Shown here one piece after another: positions 16,245 through 24,999 of a stretch of 64,000 nucleotides of DNA. How positions within the stretch are numbered: the stretch's first letter is position 1; each line of letters starts with the position of its first letter. Source of the stretch: DASXZH01 sp963829965 (GTDB lineage Bacteria > Armatimonadota > Fimbriimonadia > Fimbriimonadales > Fimbriimonadaceae); NCBI GenBank assembly GCA_963829965.1, contig CAWHLK010000028.1, positions 10,357 through 74,356 of the forward strand, read 5' to 3'. The notes under the pieces are model-generated. The model did not search any database, was not told the origin of the DNA, and worked only from the letters and a program-made list of their open reading frames with translations. Position numbers and translations under genes: made by a program.

Positions 16245-17054
16245 ATGTGGAAGAGATCAGGGATATTGGAGGTTAGCGGCCCTACAAGCCGCAGGGACTG
16301 CCTGAAGCAGATTGGCTTAGCGGGCGCATCGATTACCACGCTTAGCGTTTTGGCTGGATGCGCCGGAAACGGAACGGGAACCGGTACTGTCGGCAACATG
16401 GACGCGAGCATCCTTAACGCCGCAGTAATTGCGGAGGCTCTCGCGACCACGATGTACTACAACTTGATCAAAGGGGCAATTTACAAGGATCTTAGTGGAA
16501 ATGCGCCGGATCAAGCGTATCTGGTCGCCGGTTTCGAGCAGGAACTTAACCACTACAAGACACTTGTAAGCCTCGGCGGAGCGCCGGTGAAATCGGGAAC
16601 CAATTTCGACTTCCCAACTGGGATGTTTACAAACCGGCAGACTACGATCGACACTCTTGTGACTCTGGAGGACACCTTCATTGCGGCCTACGAGATTGGG
16701 GTCCGCGACTTTTCGTCGTCGGGCAACAGAGTGGTCGCCGCCCAAATCATGGGAGTGGAATGCGAGCACCGGGTGCTCGGGCGTGTCATCGCCAACGATC
16801 TCGGATTGAGTTACACAATCGGACTCTCACTGGGTCAAGAGAGCGTTGTTCCCCCATCGCATACCGTAAACAATCTTGCTTACGAGCGGACGTTCACGAG
16901 GTCCTTTCCAAATATGGCCGCAGTAGTCACCGCGTTGACTCCGTTTCTCACTGGAAAAGGCATGGGGCCAACCCCCTATCCGTTTGACAGCGAAACAACG
17001 ACCCTACCCGCGGGTATTGCGCCCGTGATCTTGGACGACACGACGCCTTCGTAA
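16245..17054 (+). CDS. Tat-exported ferritin-like domain lipoprotein
   Basis: The protein is 269 residues. The leader SRRDCLKQIGLAG has twin arginines, followed by the hydrophobic run ASITTLSVLAGC, which ends in a lipobox with its cysteine near residue 39. The mature part is helical with ferritin-like metal-ligand patterns: AEALATTMYYNLI, FEQELNHYKTL (E..HY), TLEDTFIAAYE and MGVECEHRVLGRV (E..H). This matches the DUF4439/Ferritin_2 proteins exported by many bacteria, whose exact role (iron storage, oxidative protection or desiccation) is unsettled. It faces the oxidoreductase gene convergently, with only four bases between their stops. Confidence 0.8.
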   Translation: MWKRSGILEVSGPTSRRDCLKQIGLAGASITTLSVLAGCAGNGTGTGTVGNMDASILNAAVIAEALATTMYYNLIKGAIYKDLSGNAPDQAYLVAGFEQELNHYKTLVSLGGAPVKSGTNFDFPTGMFTNRQTTIDTLVTLEDTFIAAYEIGVRDFSSSGNRVVAAQIMGVECEHRVLGRVIANDLGLSYTIGLSLGQESVVPPSHTVNNLAYERTFTRSFPNMAAVVTALTPFLTGKGMGPTPYPFDSETTTLPAGIAPVILDDTTPS

Positions 17055-17058
17055 AACG

Positions 17059-18406
17059 TCATGCAAACAAGTTGTTGAATGCCTCGCCGAGGGTAGGGTG
17101 AGCGAAAATGCCGTCTCGGAGCGCCGTGTACGGCAGTTCGCCCATTATGGCGATCTGGATCATATTCATGATCTCTCCTCCCTCGATGCCAAGGCAAGCG
17201 AAACCGAGAATGGCGTTGGAATTCGGATCGACGATCGCCTTCATGAGGCCCCGGCTTTCATCTAACTCCAAGGCTCTCGCCACGCGGGACATCGGCAGCT
17301 TTTTCACCTCATATTTGACGCCCTGCGCAATGGCCTCTCGCTCGTTCAGACCGACCCTTCCTAGTTGCGGGTCGGTAAAGACTGTGTAAGGGACGAGGCG
17401 CCCGCTTGTCGTCTTGTCGCCGCCTTCCAAGAGATTTGTTTTGAGGATTCGGTAGTCGTCATAGGAGATGTGCGTGAACTGCGGTCCCCCGTTCACGTCC
17501 CCAATGGCATAAATGTCGGGAGCGCTCGTTTCAAGACGCTCGTTCACTTTGATCCAGCCTCTCGGCGAACTAGCCACATTTGCTTTTTCCAAGGCCAGCC
17601 GTTCGATGTTCGGAGTTCGGCCCAGCGCCACCAGCAGATGTGAACCTTTTACCGCGCGATCACCATTCTCAGTCTTCAACTTTACAGTGAGTCCGCTCTC
17701 GACGCCGGCCGCCTCGGCGTTCGTAATGACCTCGATGCCATCTTCCCGGAAGACCTGCGCGAGAGCGTCTGCGACGTCCTCATCTTCGCGTTCAACCAGT
17801 TGGCCGGCTTTTTGTACGACCGTTACCTGGCTGCCAAAACGGCGAAACATCTGCGCGAACTCGACGCCAATGTAACCGCCGCCAAGCACTATAAGATGCT
17901 CTGGGACCTTATCCAGCTCCATAATCGATTCGTTGTCCAAATAGTCAATTTGGTCGAAACCTGGAATTGACGGAACGAACGGTTCTGGCACCGGCATCGA
18001 TGACTATCTTTCCGGCGCTTAGCGTTCGGTCTCCGACTTGGAGGGTTTTGGGGCTAGAGAAAGTTGCCTCTCCTCGGATAAGTTCCAGGCCCTCGGTGTG
18101 GGTGTCTTGATCCTCGCTGCCGGAACGGAACTCCTCGACGATCTTCCTCTTCCTCGCCCGAACCTGCTCCATATCCACTTGCACCGGGCCCGCAGTGAGT
18201 CCGTAGTTCCCGGATCTTCGCGCGAGGTAGGCGACTCGGGCGCTGGCAACCATCGTCTTCGTGGGCGTGCAACCGGTGTTGATGCAGGTTCCTCCCACAT
18301 GCTCGCGCTCAATAAGCGCTGTCTTGCGCCCCGCTCTCGCGCATTCCCTGGCCAATGGATCGCCCCCCTGCCCGGAGCCGATGATGACAACGTCGAAAGT
18401 TTCCAT
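17059..18406 (-). CDS. FAD-dependent disulfide oxidoreductase (mercuric reductase/Lpd-like); one frameshift
   Basis: Two frames join as GARPFVPSIPGFD if one A is removed (TT on the plus strand near 17983). The corrected protein is about 448 residues. The FAD site is VVIIGSGQGGDPLA, and the redox-active pair is in GGTCINTGCTPTKT near residues 38-51. The NAD(P) site is LIVLGGGYIGVEFAQMF, and a second FAD motif is APDIYAIGDVNG. The dimerisation domain ends with IFAHPTLGEAFNNLF. It lacks the C-terminal vicinal cysteines and N-terminal metal-binding domain of true MerA, so mercury reduction should not be assumed. Dithiol or quinone-type reduction is as likely. The gene is monocistronic. Confidence 0.82.
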
Positions 18407-18454
18407 GAGTACCCCATTTTGGCGAATGGGGCACTCACTGTTCTTAGGTGGAGG

Positions 18455-18709
18455 TCAAGAAATCTCGTACGCAGGCTTGGATCTTTTCTTGGCTGACCTG
18501 GCGTCAAATCCGGCATAAACAAGGAATAGCAGGGGAGTCAGCATTAGGCCGATGCCAATTGGCCACGAGGACCAAATGGCTACGGCAGCGAGGAGAAAGC
18601 ACACAACCGCAGCCGCATTGATCGCAGTCAAGAACCGGACGAACCTTCTCGCAGATAGGCTATTTGGCTTGATCGCTAGCATGGCGTCCGCGGTTTCCAA
18701 CGATGCCAT
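18455..18709 (-). CDS. Small two-helix membrane protein
   Basis: The protein is 84 residues from the ATG at 18709; an ATG at 18748 would add 13. A basic stretch SARRFVRFLTAIN precedes a hydrophobic helix AAAVVCFLLAAVAIW. A short turn SSWPIGIG leads to a second helix LMLTPLLFLVYAGF and a basic tail DARSAKKRSKP. The topology is therefore two transmembrane segments with both termini cytoplasmic. No family was recognised. It lies upstream of the oxidoreductase on the same strand, 48 bases away, and may be co-transcribed. Confidence 0.5.
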   Translation of the reverse strand: MASLETADAMLAIKPNSLSARRFVRFLTAINAAAVVCFLLAAVAIWSSWPIGIGLMLTPLLFLVYAGFDARSAKKRSKPAYEIS

Positions 18710-18840
18710 GAGGTGATAACCCGCGGGAATTGGCCAGGAAAAGAGCAAGGAGATCGAAAGCGAGTTTTATTGAGACCATTATCGTTTGTTACTCCCGGGC
18801 CATCGAGAGCATTATGGGGGACTCCAATCCTGCTGCCAAT

Positions 18841-18910
18841 AGCGCAAAAACCGGTGAGTTACGCAAAGTACAGGTTCTGTGAGAAAGCAATGTTAGCGAG
18901 GGTGCACACA
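18841..18910 (+). ncRNA. Possible c-di-GMP-I-like riboswitch remnant
   Basis: The segment contains AATAGCGCAAA, then a GTGA loop candidate, then ACGCAAAG, a small ACAG-gtt-CTGT hairpin (18870-18880) and GTTAGCGAGGGTGC. The order resembles the GEMM core (GGGCAAACC, GNRA loop, ACGCAAAGC, AUAGCCxGGUUGCC), but P1 and P2 pair poorly. This is a resemblance only and was not tested with a covariance model. Confidence 0.2.
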
Positions 18911-18918
18911 TGAAAACG

Positions 18919-18939
18919 GGCTCACGAAAAGGATGAGCC
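18919..18939 (+). promoter_or_regulatory. Hairpin upstream of sufB
   Basis: GGCTCA-cgaaaagga-TGAGCC forms a perfect 6-bp stem 94 bases before sufB. It could be part of a leader or mark the end of an upstream small transcript. Confidence 0.35.
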
Positions 18940-18993
18940 GGCAAACTCTACAACTTTGTATAGTAAACTCGTAGAACAAATTGGAGGTTCGCG

Positions 18994-19029
18994 ATGCCGG
19001 TGCTGCCGGGTGGGCGAGCTGAAACGTGA
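18994..19029 (+). CDS. Possible 11-codon leader ORF before sufB
   Basis: An ATG with a strong ribosome site (TTGGAGG ending seven bases upstream) opens MPVLPGGRAET and stops three bases before the sufB ATG. sufB itself has no good ribosome site, so translation may reach it by coupling from this leader. The peptide shows no run of a regulatory amino acid. Confidence 0.3.
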   Translation: MPVLPGGRAET

Positions 19030-19032
19030 AAT

Positions 19033-20556
19033 ATGAGTGAAGCTATTGATCAGAGCACTGCGGTGCTCGAAAAATTCGCCAACCAGGACTACAAGTGGGG
19101 CTTTGTCAGCGATGTGGACGCGGACGAGTTCGCCCCCGGACTAAGCGAGGATGTTGTCCGCGCTCTTTCGAAAAAGAAAGAAGAGCCGGAATGGATGACG
19201 GAGTGGCGGCTGAAGGCTTATCGCCATTTCCTCACCATGAAGGAGCCGAAGTGGCCAAACGTCCACTACCAGCCGGTGAACCTGCAGGAGGTCATCTTCT
19301 ACTCGGCCCCTAAGAAAAAGCCGACCCTGAACAGTTTGGACGAGGCCGACCCCGAGCTTCTACGCACGTTTGAAAAGCTGGGAATCCCTATTTCCGAGCA
19401 AAAGGTGCTCCTGAACGTTGTCGGCGCAGCGGAGACGTCCGCAGATGCACGCGGAACGAACCCGCTAGGCCAGCTGAGTAACACGGTTGCGGTAGACGCG
19501 GTTTTCGACTCGGTCTCGGTGGCCACCACTTTCAAGGCGAAGCTTGCTGAGCTTGGAATCATTTTTTGTTCGATGTCAGAAGCGGTGCGCGAGCACCCGG
19601 AGTTGGTCAAGCAATATCTGGGCTCGGTGGTGCCGTATAGCGACAACTATTACGCGACTCTGAACTCGGCGGTGTTCTCGGACGGGTCCTTTGTGTACAT
19701 TCCGAAGGGCGTACGCTGCCCGATGGAGCTTTCCACCTATTTTCGCATCAACGCTGAGAAAACCGGCCAGTTTGAGCGGACCCTGATTGTCGCCGACGAG
19801 GGCGCGTTTGTCTCCTATTTGGAAGGCTGCACCGCGCCGATGCGCGATGAGAACCAGCTCCACGCGGCTGTGGTCGAGCTTGTGGCCTTGGACGAGGCTA
19901 CGATCAAATACAGCACCGTCCAGAACTGGTACCCCGGCGATAAAGACGGTAAGGGCGGCATTTACAACTTTGTGACCAAGCGGGCCAAAGCCATGCGCAA
20001 ATCCAAGGTCACCTGGACCCAGGTGGAAACCGGTTCGGCGATCACCTGGAAATACCCCTCGGTGCTATTGATGGGAGATGATTCGATCGGCGAGTTTTAT
20101 TCGGTTGCGTTGACCGCCAATAAGCAGCAGGCGGACACGGGCACCAAGATGGTTCACATCGGCAAGAACACGCGGTCGACGATCGTGGCGAAGGGAATTT
20201 CGGCCGGCAACGGTCAGAACACCTACCGAGGCCAGGTAAAAGTCAACCCCGGCGCGGACAACGCGCGCAACTACTCACAGTGCGATTCCATGCTCATGAG
20301 CGACCGCTGCGGCGCGCACACGTTTCCGTATATCGAGGTCAAAAACCCAACTGCAACGGTGGAGCACGAGGCCTCAACGTCCAAGATCGGCGAGGACCAG
20401 ATCTTCTACTGCAACCAGCGCGGCATCCCGACCGAGGACGCGGTAAACATGATCGTCTCCGGCTTCTGCAAAGAGGTTTTTAGGGAATTGCCGATGGAGT
20501 TCGCGGTAGAGGCGCAGAAGCTGCTAGGAGTTAGTTTAGAAGGCAGCGTAGGATAA
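19033..20556 (+). CDS. sufB: Fe-S cluster scaffold protein SufB
   Basis: The protein is 507 residues and highly conserved throughout, for example YKWGFVSDVDADEFAPGL at the start, SDGSFVYIPKGVRCPMELST, SYLEGCTAPMRDENQLHAAV and HEASTSKIGEDQIFYCNQRG near the end. SufB with SufC and SufD forms the scaffold on which iron-sulfur clusters are assembled, and conserved C-terminal residues take part in cluster formation. No sufC, sufD, sufS or Rrf2-type regulator gene is next to it, so the pathway must be completed from elsewhere. The ATG at 19033 directly follows the short leader ORF. Confidence 0.96.
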   Translation: MSEAIDQSTAVLEKFANQDYKWGFVSDVDADEFAPGLSEDVVRALSKKKEEPEWMTEWRLKAYRHFLTMKEPKWPNVHYQPVNLQEVIFYSAPKKKPTLNSLDEADPELLRTFEKLGIPISEQKVLLNVVGAAETSADARGTNPLGQLSNTVAVDAVFDSVSVATTFKAKLAELGIIFCSMSEAVREHPELVKQYLGSVVPYSDNYYATLNSAVFSDGSFVYIPKGVRCPMELSTYFRINAEKTGQFERTLIVADEGAFVSYLEGCTAPMRDENQLHAAVVELVALDEATIKYSTVQNWYPGDKDGKGGIYNFVTKRAKAMRKSKVTWTQVETGSAITWKYPSVLLMGDDSIGEFYSVALTANKQQADTGTKMVHIGKNTRSTIVAKGISAGNGQNTYRGQVKVNPGADNARNYSQCDSMLMSDRCGAHTFPYIEVKNPTATVEHEASTSKIGEDQIFYCNQRGIPTEDAVNMIVSGFCKEVFRELPMEFAVEAQKLLGVSLEGSVG

Positions 20557-20557
20557 C

Positions 20558-20570
20558 GCGCCGAAGGCGC
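20558..20570 (+). terminator. Mini-hairpin after sufB
   Basis: GCGCC-gaa-GGCGC starts two bases after the sufB stop codon and is followed by TTT. It is a weak intrinsic terminator candidate and matches the mini-hairpin type seen at 61662-61853. Confidence 0.35.
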
Positions 20571-20757
20571 TTTGGAGTGCGGCAATCATTTTCCGCTTTT
20601 GAGCTCAGCAATGGCAACAATATCCTTTCGCAAAAGCGACGAGGAGTCGTCGTACTCTAGAGCGCTCCGCGTAATCCCTTCGCGAGCATGGGCTTTACTA
20701 GTTGATGAGTGGGGCCGCATGTGCCTCCGCCGTGTAGAAGTGGGGCTGTGGAGATAA

Positions 20758-21216
20758 ATGCCGCATCAAGAGATTGAGCGCAAGTTCCTGGTTATTCCCG
20801 AGAAGCTGCCGAATCCTCTACCAAAAGGCGAGGATTTTGTTCAGGCCTACTTGGGCTTGTCTCCAACCGTCCGGGTCCGCATTGTAGATTACGAAAAGGC
20901 GTTTATGACGGTAAAGGGCGGGGGGCTTGTGAGCCGAGAAGAAATCGAGTTCGAGGTTCCGCTTGAGGACGCGCGGGCCATGGTAGCGCTATCGCCCTAC
21001 AAAAAGATCCGCAAGACTCGGCACAAGATTCTTTTCGCAGGTTGCGTTTGGGAAGTGGATGTTTACCACGGGGAGTTGGATGGGCTTCTCACCGCGGAAG
21101 TGGAAATGGAATCGGAGGACCAAGAAGTCCAGTTGCCTGAGTTTGTGGGGCTGGAGGTTACCGAGAATCCTCGGTACAAGAACTCCGCGTTGGCACAGTT
21201 TGGAAAGCCTGGTTAG
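20758..21216 (+). CDS. CYTH-domain triphosphate tunnel protein
   Basis: The protein is 152 residues. The N-terminal EIERKF motif at residues 4-9 is the ExExK signature of CYTH/triphosphate tunnel metalloenzymes. Alternating charged beta strands follow: VRVRIVDYEKAFMTVKG, REEIEFEVP, KTRHKILFAGCVWEVDVYHG and LLTAEVEMESED. Members hydrolyse inorganic triphosphate or polyphosphate, or make cAMP in class IV cyclases. For proteins of this short bacterial type, tripolyphosphatase activity is the safer guess. The ATG has GGAGAT upstream. It is convergent with the PIG-L gene across a repeat-filled spacer. Confidence 0.88.
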   Translation: MPHQEIERKFLVIPEKLPNPLPKGEDFVQAYLGLSPTVRVRIVDYEKAFMTVKGGGLVSREEIEFEVPLEDARAMVALSPYKKIRKTRHKILFAGCVWEVDVYHGELDGLLTAEVEMESEDQEVQLPEFVGLEVTENPRYKNSALAQFGKPG

Positions 21217-21220
21217 ATTC

Positions 21221-21443
21221 TTGGTTTTAGGTTCTGGATTTGGGGGGCAAGCACTACCTTGACCGACTGGGCAGACTTGTGGGACTGTCTGACATGTCTA
21301 GCCTTTTAGGACCCAGCGGCGTCTTCATCACCCCAATACCAAAAACCCAACACCCAAGACCCAACACCCAAGACCCAAGACCCAACACCCAACACCCAAC
21401 ACCCAACACCCAACACCCAACACCCAACACCCAACACCCAACA
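21221..21443. repeat. Heptanucleotide tandem repeat, CCCAACA x 16, with inverted left arm
   Basis: Sixteen uninterrupted 7-nt units run from 21332 to 21443 (CCCAATA, CCAAAAA, then CCCAACA/CCCAAGA), nine of them identical CCCAACA units at the right end. A short left arm of complementary type (TTGGTTT, TAGGTTC, TGGATTT) lies at 21221-21241. The array ends one base before the PIG-L stop codon. It creates false open frames rich in WVLGVGC or NTQHPTP. Confidence 0.85.
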
Positions 21444-21444
21444 C

Positions 21445-22257
21445 CTAGCGTAGCCGCGCGCACCGCAGCCCCTCCGCCATTGAGAGTCCGCTCTTCCTCC
21501 CGTCGCGTTCCGCGCGACCGCCGACCATCGCGTAGATGCCATCCAAGTGTTCACCGTTGAACTGGCTCTTGTGGATCGCCAGTAGATCCTGTTGGTTGGG
21601 CCACTCTTTCTCGATATCGAAGAAATGGTTTGGGGCGTTGGTTTGGAACATCAACACCCACCTGGGAATCCCGCTCCTTAACGCGGCTTCCATTGCCATG
21701 ATGCCGGAGGCGCGATGGTCACGGTGAGACATTCGCTCAGGGTATTGGCCGTCAAAGCAAAGAATGTAATCAGGTTGAACACGCTCAATCGCCCCCTCTA
21801 TAGAATCCACAATAGAGGGCGAAATACGCATCCGTCCATCCGGCTGGCCCAAAAACAAAACATCCTTCCCACCCCAAGCCCGCGCTTCGTCCAGCGCTTC
21901 CACCCGACGGACCCGGCGGTTCCGTTGCCAGTCTTCGAACGGATAGTAGCCCTTGTCCCCGTCGGTGCATATCACCTGATGGATCTCCGTGTGGACTGCC
22001 GCCAATTGGGTGAGCAATCCCCCTATAAAGAACGAGGAGTTGTCCGGATGAGCGGTGACGACCAGAACCTTTGCCTTGCCGGAGAAAAGAAACTTGGTTT
22101 CGGGGTCTACCGGCGGATTTGAGGCCGGCTCGCGTGGAAAAAAGTCGTACTCATATGGCTGCCAAACCCAAAAGCCCCAGAGAAGTGCCGCCAAGCCCCC
22201 ATAAAAAATGAGACGCCCACGCAAATTGCGCTGGCGCTTGGTCAAATCTGTGGGCAC
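21445..22257 (-). CDS. PIG-L/LmbE-family protein with altered metal motif
   Basis: The protein is 270 residues. A basic N-terminus and one membrane helix (LIFYGGLAALLWGFWVW) anchor it, probably facing outward. The catalytic domain begins KVLVVTAHPDNSSFFIGG and has the distal motif SHRDHRASG. PIG-L deacetylases remove N-acetyl groups from GlcNAc-type substrates using a zinc bound by AHPDD and a later histidine. Here the second Asp is Asn and the following Glu is Ser, while the catalytic-base Asp remains. Activity may be altered or lost. It follows the hybrid kinase by eight bases on the same strand and is probably co-transcribed. Confidence 0.78.
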   Translation of the reverse strand: MPTDLTKRQRNLRGRLIFYGGLAALLWGFWVWQPYEYDFFPREPASNPPVDPETKFLFSGKAKVLVVTAHPDNSSFFIGGLLTQLAAVHTEIHQVICTDGDKGYYPFEDWQRNRRVRRVEALDEARAWGGKDVLFLGQPDGRMRISPSIVDSIEGAIERVQPDYILCFDGQYPERMSHRDHRASGIMAMEAALRSGIPRWVLMFQTNAPNHFFDIEKEWPNQQDLLAIHKSQFNGEHLDGIYAMVGGRAERDGRKSGLSMAEGLRCARLR

Positions 22258-22265
22258 AACACATC

Positions 22266-24924
22266 TTACGCGGCTTTTGCCACTGACGTAAACCTAAGGA
22301 TCGCCTCGACGAGTTGTAAAGGGTTGATCGGCTTGCTAGCATGGTCGTCCATGCCTGCCGCAATGCAGTTTTCCCGGTCGCCCGGCATGGCGTTCGCGGT
22401 GAGTGCGACGATGGGCACATGGCTGCCGCTTTCTATCTCGCGCTGACGAATCTCGCGGGTCGTTTCGTAGCCATCCATCTCCGGCATGTTGCAGTCCATG
22501 ACGATGACATCGTAAATATCATTCCCAAACTTCTCTAGCGCCTGAAATCCGTTTGAAACCGCATCTACCGTAGCTCCGACTTTCTCCAGCATTCGGCGGG
22601 CCATTTTTTGGCTTACCTCGTCATCTTCCGCGAGAAGGATGCGCAGACCATCGAGCGGCCTGCCATCAGGGATTCGAGACTCCCGGTTGGGTCGCGCGCC
22701 GAAGGTGGATGAAGCGCGGGAGATAGCTTCATACAGCGGCGCTCGCCGAATCGGCTTACCGAGTATGGTGAAGGAGCCCTGGAGCACTCCTGGCATTGCC
22801 GGCGCCAAGTCTCCAACTCGCGTCAAAAAGACTAACTGGACCCCGGATCGGTGCGAAGCTGACCGAATACCAAAGCTTGCCTGCAGCGCATCGATATCGG
22901 GAACATTGGAATCCAGGATTACAGTGTCTATCGGACAGGGGCCTTTCAGAATCTCTAGCGCAAGAGCCCACGTTGGAGTCTCGATGACAGTGGCGCCCCA
23001 GTTCGTCAACCGATCGCATATGGAACTTGCGGTAGCTTCATTCGCTTCCACCATCAAGATGCTTTTATTTCCTAGTTGCAGAACGGAGGAATACTCTTCG
23101 GCTGCCCTTGCAAACTCAAGCTCGAAGGAGAACTTGCTGCCCACCCCCACTTGGCTTTCGAGTTTGATCTCGCCGCCGAGCGTTTCGATAAGGCGCTTGC
23201 TAATCGTCAATCCGAGGCCGGTTCCTCCGAACTTCCTGCGAGTAGAGCCATCCGCTTGTGTAAAGCTCTCGAAGACCGCCATTTGTCTTTCTTCAGGAAT
23301 GCCGATACCGGTGTCCTCGACTGCGATTCGGACCCGCAATCTGTCTTCGTCCTCTTCCACAATGTCCGCCCGAATGACAACTTCGCCTTCACTGGTGAAC
23401 TTGATCGCATTGCCAGTTAGGTTGATGAGCACTTGTTTCAGATGTTGGGCATCGCCTTGAATCACGGGGGCAAGCTTCGGGTCGACGGCCACGACAAGCT
23501 CCAATCCCTGCTCGTGCGCCTTGGTAGCAAGCATCTCGGCAACGTCTTCGATAATTGCGCAGAGGTCGAACTCCTCGCTTTCAACGAAGACCTTGCCGCT
23601 TTCGATCTTAGACAAATCCAGAATCTCGTTGATAAGCGTCAGCAACGTGTCCGCGCAGCCCTTGATCACGCCAACATATTCGCGCTGCGTTTCATCCATA
23701 TGCGTGTACAGCAGCAAATCAGCCATTCCCATAACGCCGTTCATGGGCGTCCGAATCTCATGGCTCATGTTCGCCAAAAACTCTGACTTCATTCGGTTGG
23801 CGGATTCTGCCTCTTCTTTCGCGGAAACCAGTTGCCTGTTCGTCTCTCTTAGGATCGCGGCTTCTTTCTGCGACCACTCGAGTTCGTGCCTCATTGCCGC
23901 GCGCCGGATCTTCTGATCCAGGTCTTCTTGCGCTTTTTGAACGCCGAGTTCGGTGGCCTTTTCCAAATCCTCGAACGCCTGCTCGAACATGTGGAGTTTC
24001 TTGTGGGTTTGAGAACGCAGCTCGAAAATACGCCGCATGAACGGCTGCCCCTTATGCTCTTTCGATAGGGACATGGCGTAATTTCAGGCTTTCCAACGCC
24101 CGTTCCGGGCGATTCATTTTGAGATAAACGGAACCCAAATCGCACAACGGCTCAGGGACCTGGCCGTGATGATTCGTCTTTCGAAAACCATCCATGGCCC
24201 GGTGAACCATGTCCCAGGCAGCTTGGTCTTCGCCTCTTGAAGCCACCACGATTGATTTGTTGGCGAGCAGCAAAGCCCAATAGAAGGGCTCCTTGTCCCC
24301 GCCCGCAAGCTCCAAGCCCCGGTCGATGTAGACCTCAGACTCGTCGAAGCGGCCGAGTTCGTTCAAACACCCGCCGATATTGTTGTAGAGCAGAATGAGC
24401 GTGCGTTCGTCGCAGTGCTGGGCATGGTTTGCGAGAAGCTCGTCGTAAAACTCGGCAGCCTTTTGAAACTGGCTCTGAACCGCATAAATGTAACCGATGT
24501 TGACGCCGGTGTATGAAATGTCCGTGAGAAGATCGTGCTCTTCAGAAATCTTGTACGCATTGACCAGATACTCGACTGCACTGCTGTACTCGCCCATATC
24601 CGAGTGGCACAAGGCAAGCTGGTTTATCGCGCGAACGTAGTGATGATGGGAGAGGTGGGATTCTAAGACCTCGATCGAGGCATTGACGAAGTTATAGGCA
24701 TCAACGAGGTTCCCAACCCGGCGATGGCAAGCGCCAAGTTGATATCCGAGAATGGCCACATAGAGTTGCTTGCCGCTAGCCTGGCCAAGAAGTGATTGAA
24801 TCTGGGTAATCGCGGCTACCGGGTCCTTCGAGCGCAAGGACTCGAGCCGCGTCACCAGCTTGTCAAAGGCTTGCTCGTCGGTGAGCCAAGAACCTCGGGC
24901 CCCACTCAAATTAACTCTCCCCAT
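22266..24924 (-). CDS. TPR hybrid sensor histidine kinase with two receiver domains; one frameshift
   Basis: Two frames join if one A is removed (TTT at 24082-24084 on the plus strand), giving ERALESLNYAMSLSKEHKG, a continuous TPR helix pair. The corrected protein is about 885 residues. The N-terminal 340 residues are TPR repeats (INQLALCHSDMGEYSSAVEY, LLYNNIGGCLNELGRFDES). A coiled coil leads to the H-box FLANMSHEIRTPMNGVMGMA, then the N-box NLTGNAIKFT and the G boxes DTGIGIP and GGTGLGLTIS. Two receivers follow, one weakly conserved (VILDSNVPD) and one canonical (LLAEDDEVSQ, VIVMDCNMPEMDG, KPIN). There is no membrane segment, so the input is cytoplasmic. No output regulator is adjacent. Confidence 0.85.
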
Positions 24925-24999
24925 TCCCCAATCCTTAAGGAATTCTCGGTTCTTTATCAGTGTCTTCTACACCAATTTCGGCGAATTTTAAACCGGAGG

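Noticed and set aside
17059..18406. Mercury resistance locus
   Set aside because: The enzyme has the flavin disulfide core but lacks the C-terminal Cys pair and the metal-binding N-domain of MerA, and there are no other mer genes.
20572..20757. 61-codon frame between sufB and the CYTH gene
   Set aside because: It starts at TTG inside a hairpin region, has no ribosome site, and its composition does not resemble neighbouring proteins.
21332..21443. Possible CRISPR array
   Set aside because: The units are 7 nt, contiguous and without spacers, and no cas genes are present.
21254..21560. Open frames on both strands through the CCCAACA array, encoding WVLGVGC-type or NTQHPTP-type repeats
   Set aside because: They arise because a 7-nt repeat without stop codons is open in several frames. 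They have no start context and overlap the real PIG-L 3' end.
22266..24924. Two separate genes, a TPR protein and a hybrid kinase
   Set aside because: Removing one base gives an unbroken TPR helix pair across the junction, so one frameshifted gene is the simpler reading. Overlapping genes cannot be fully excluded.
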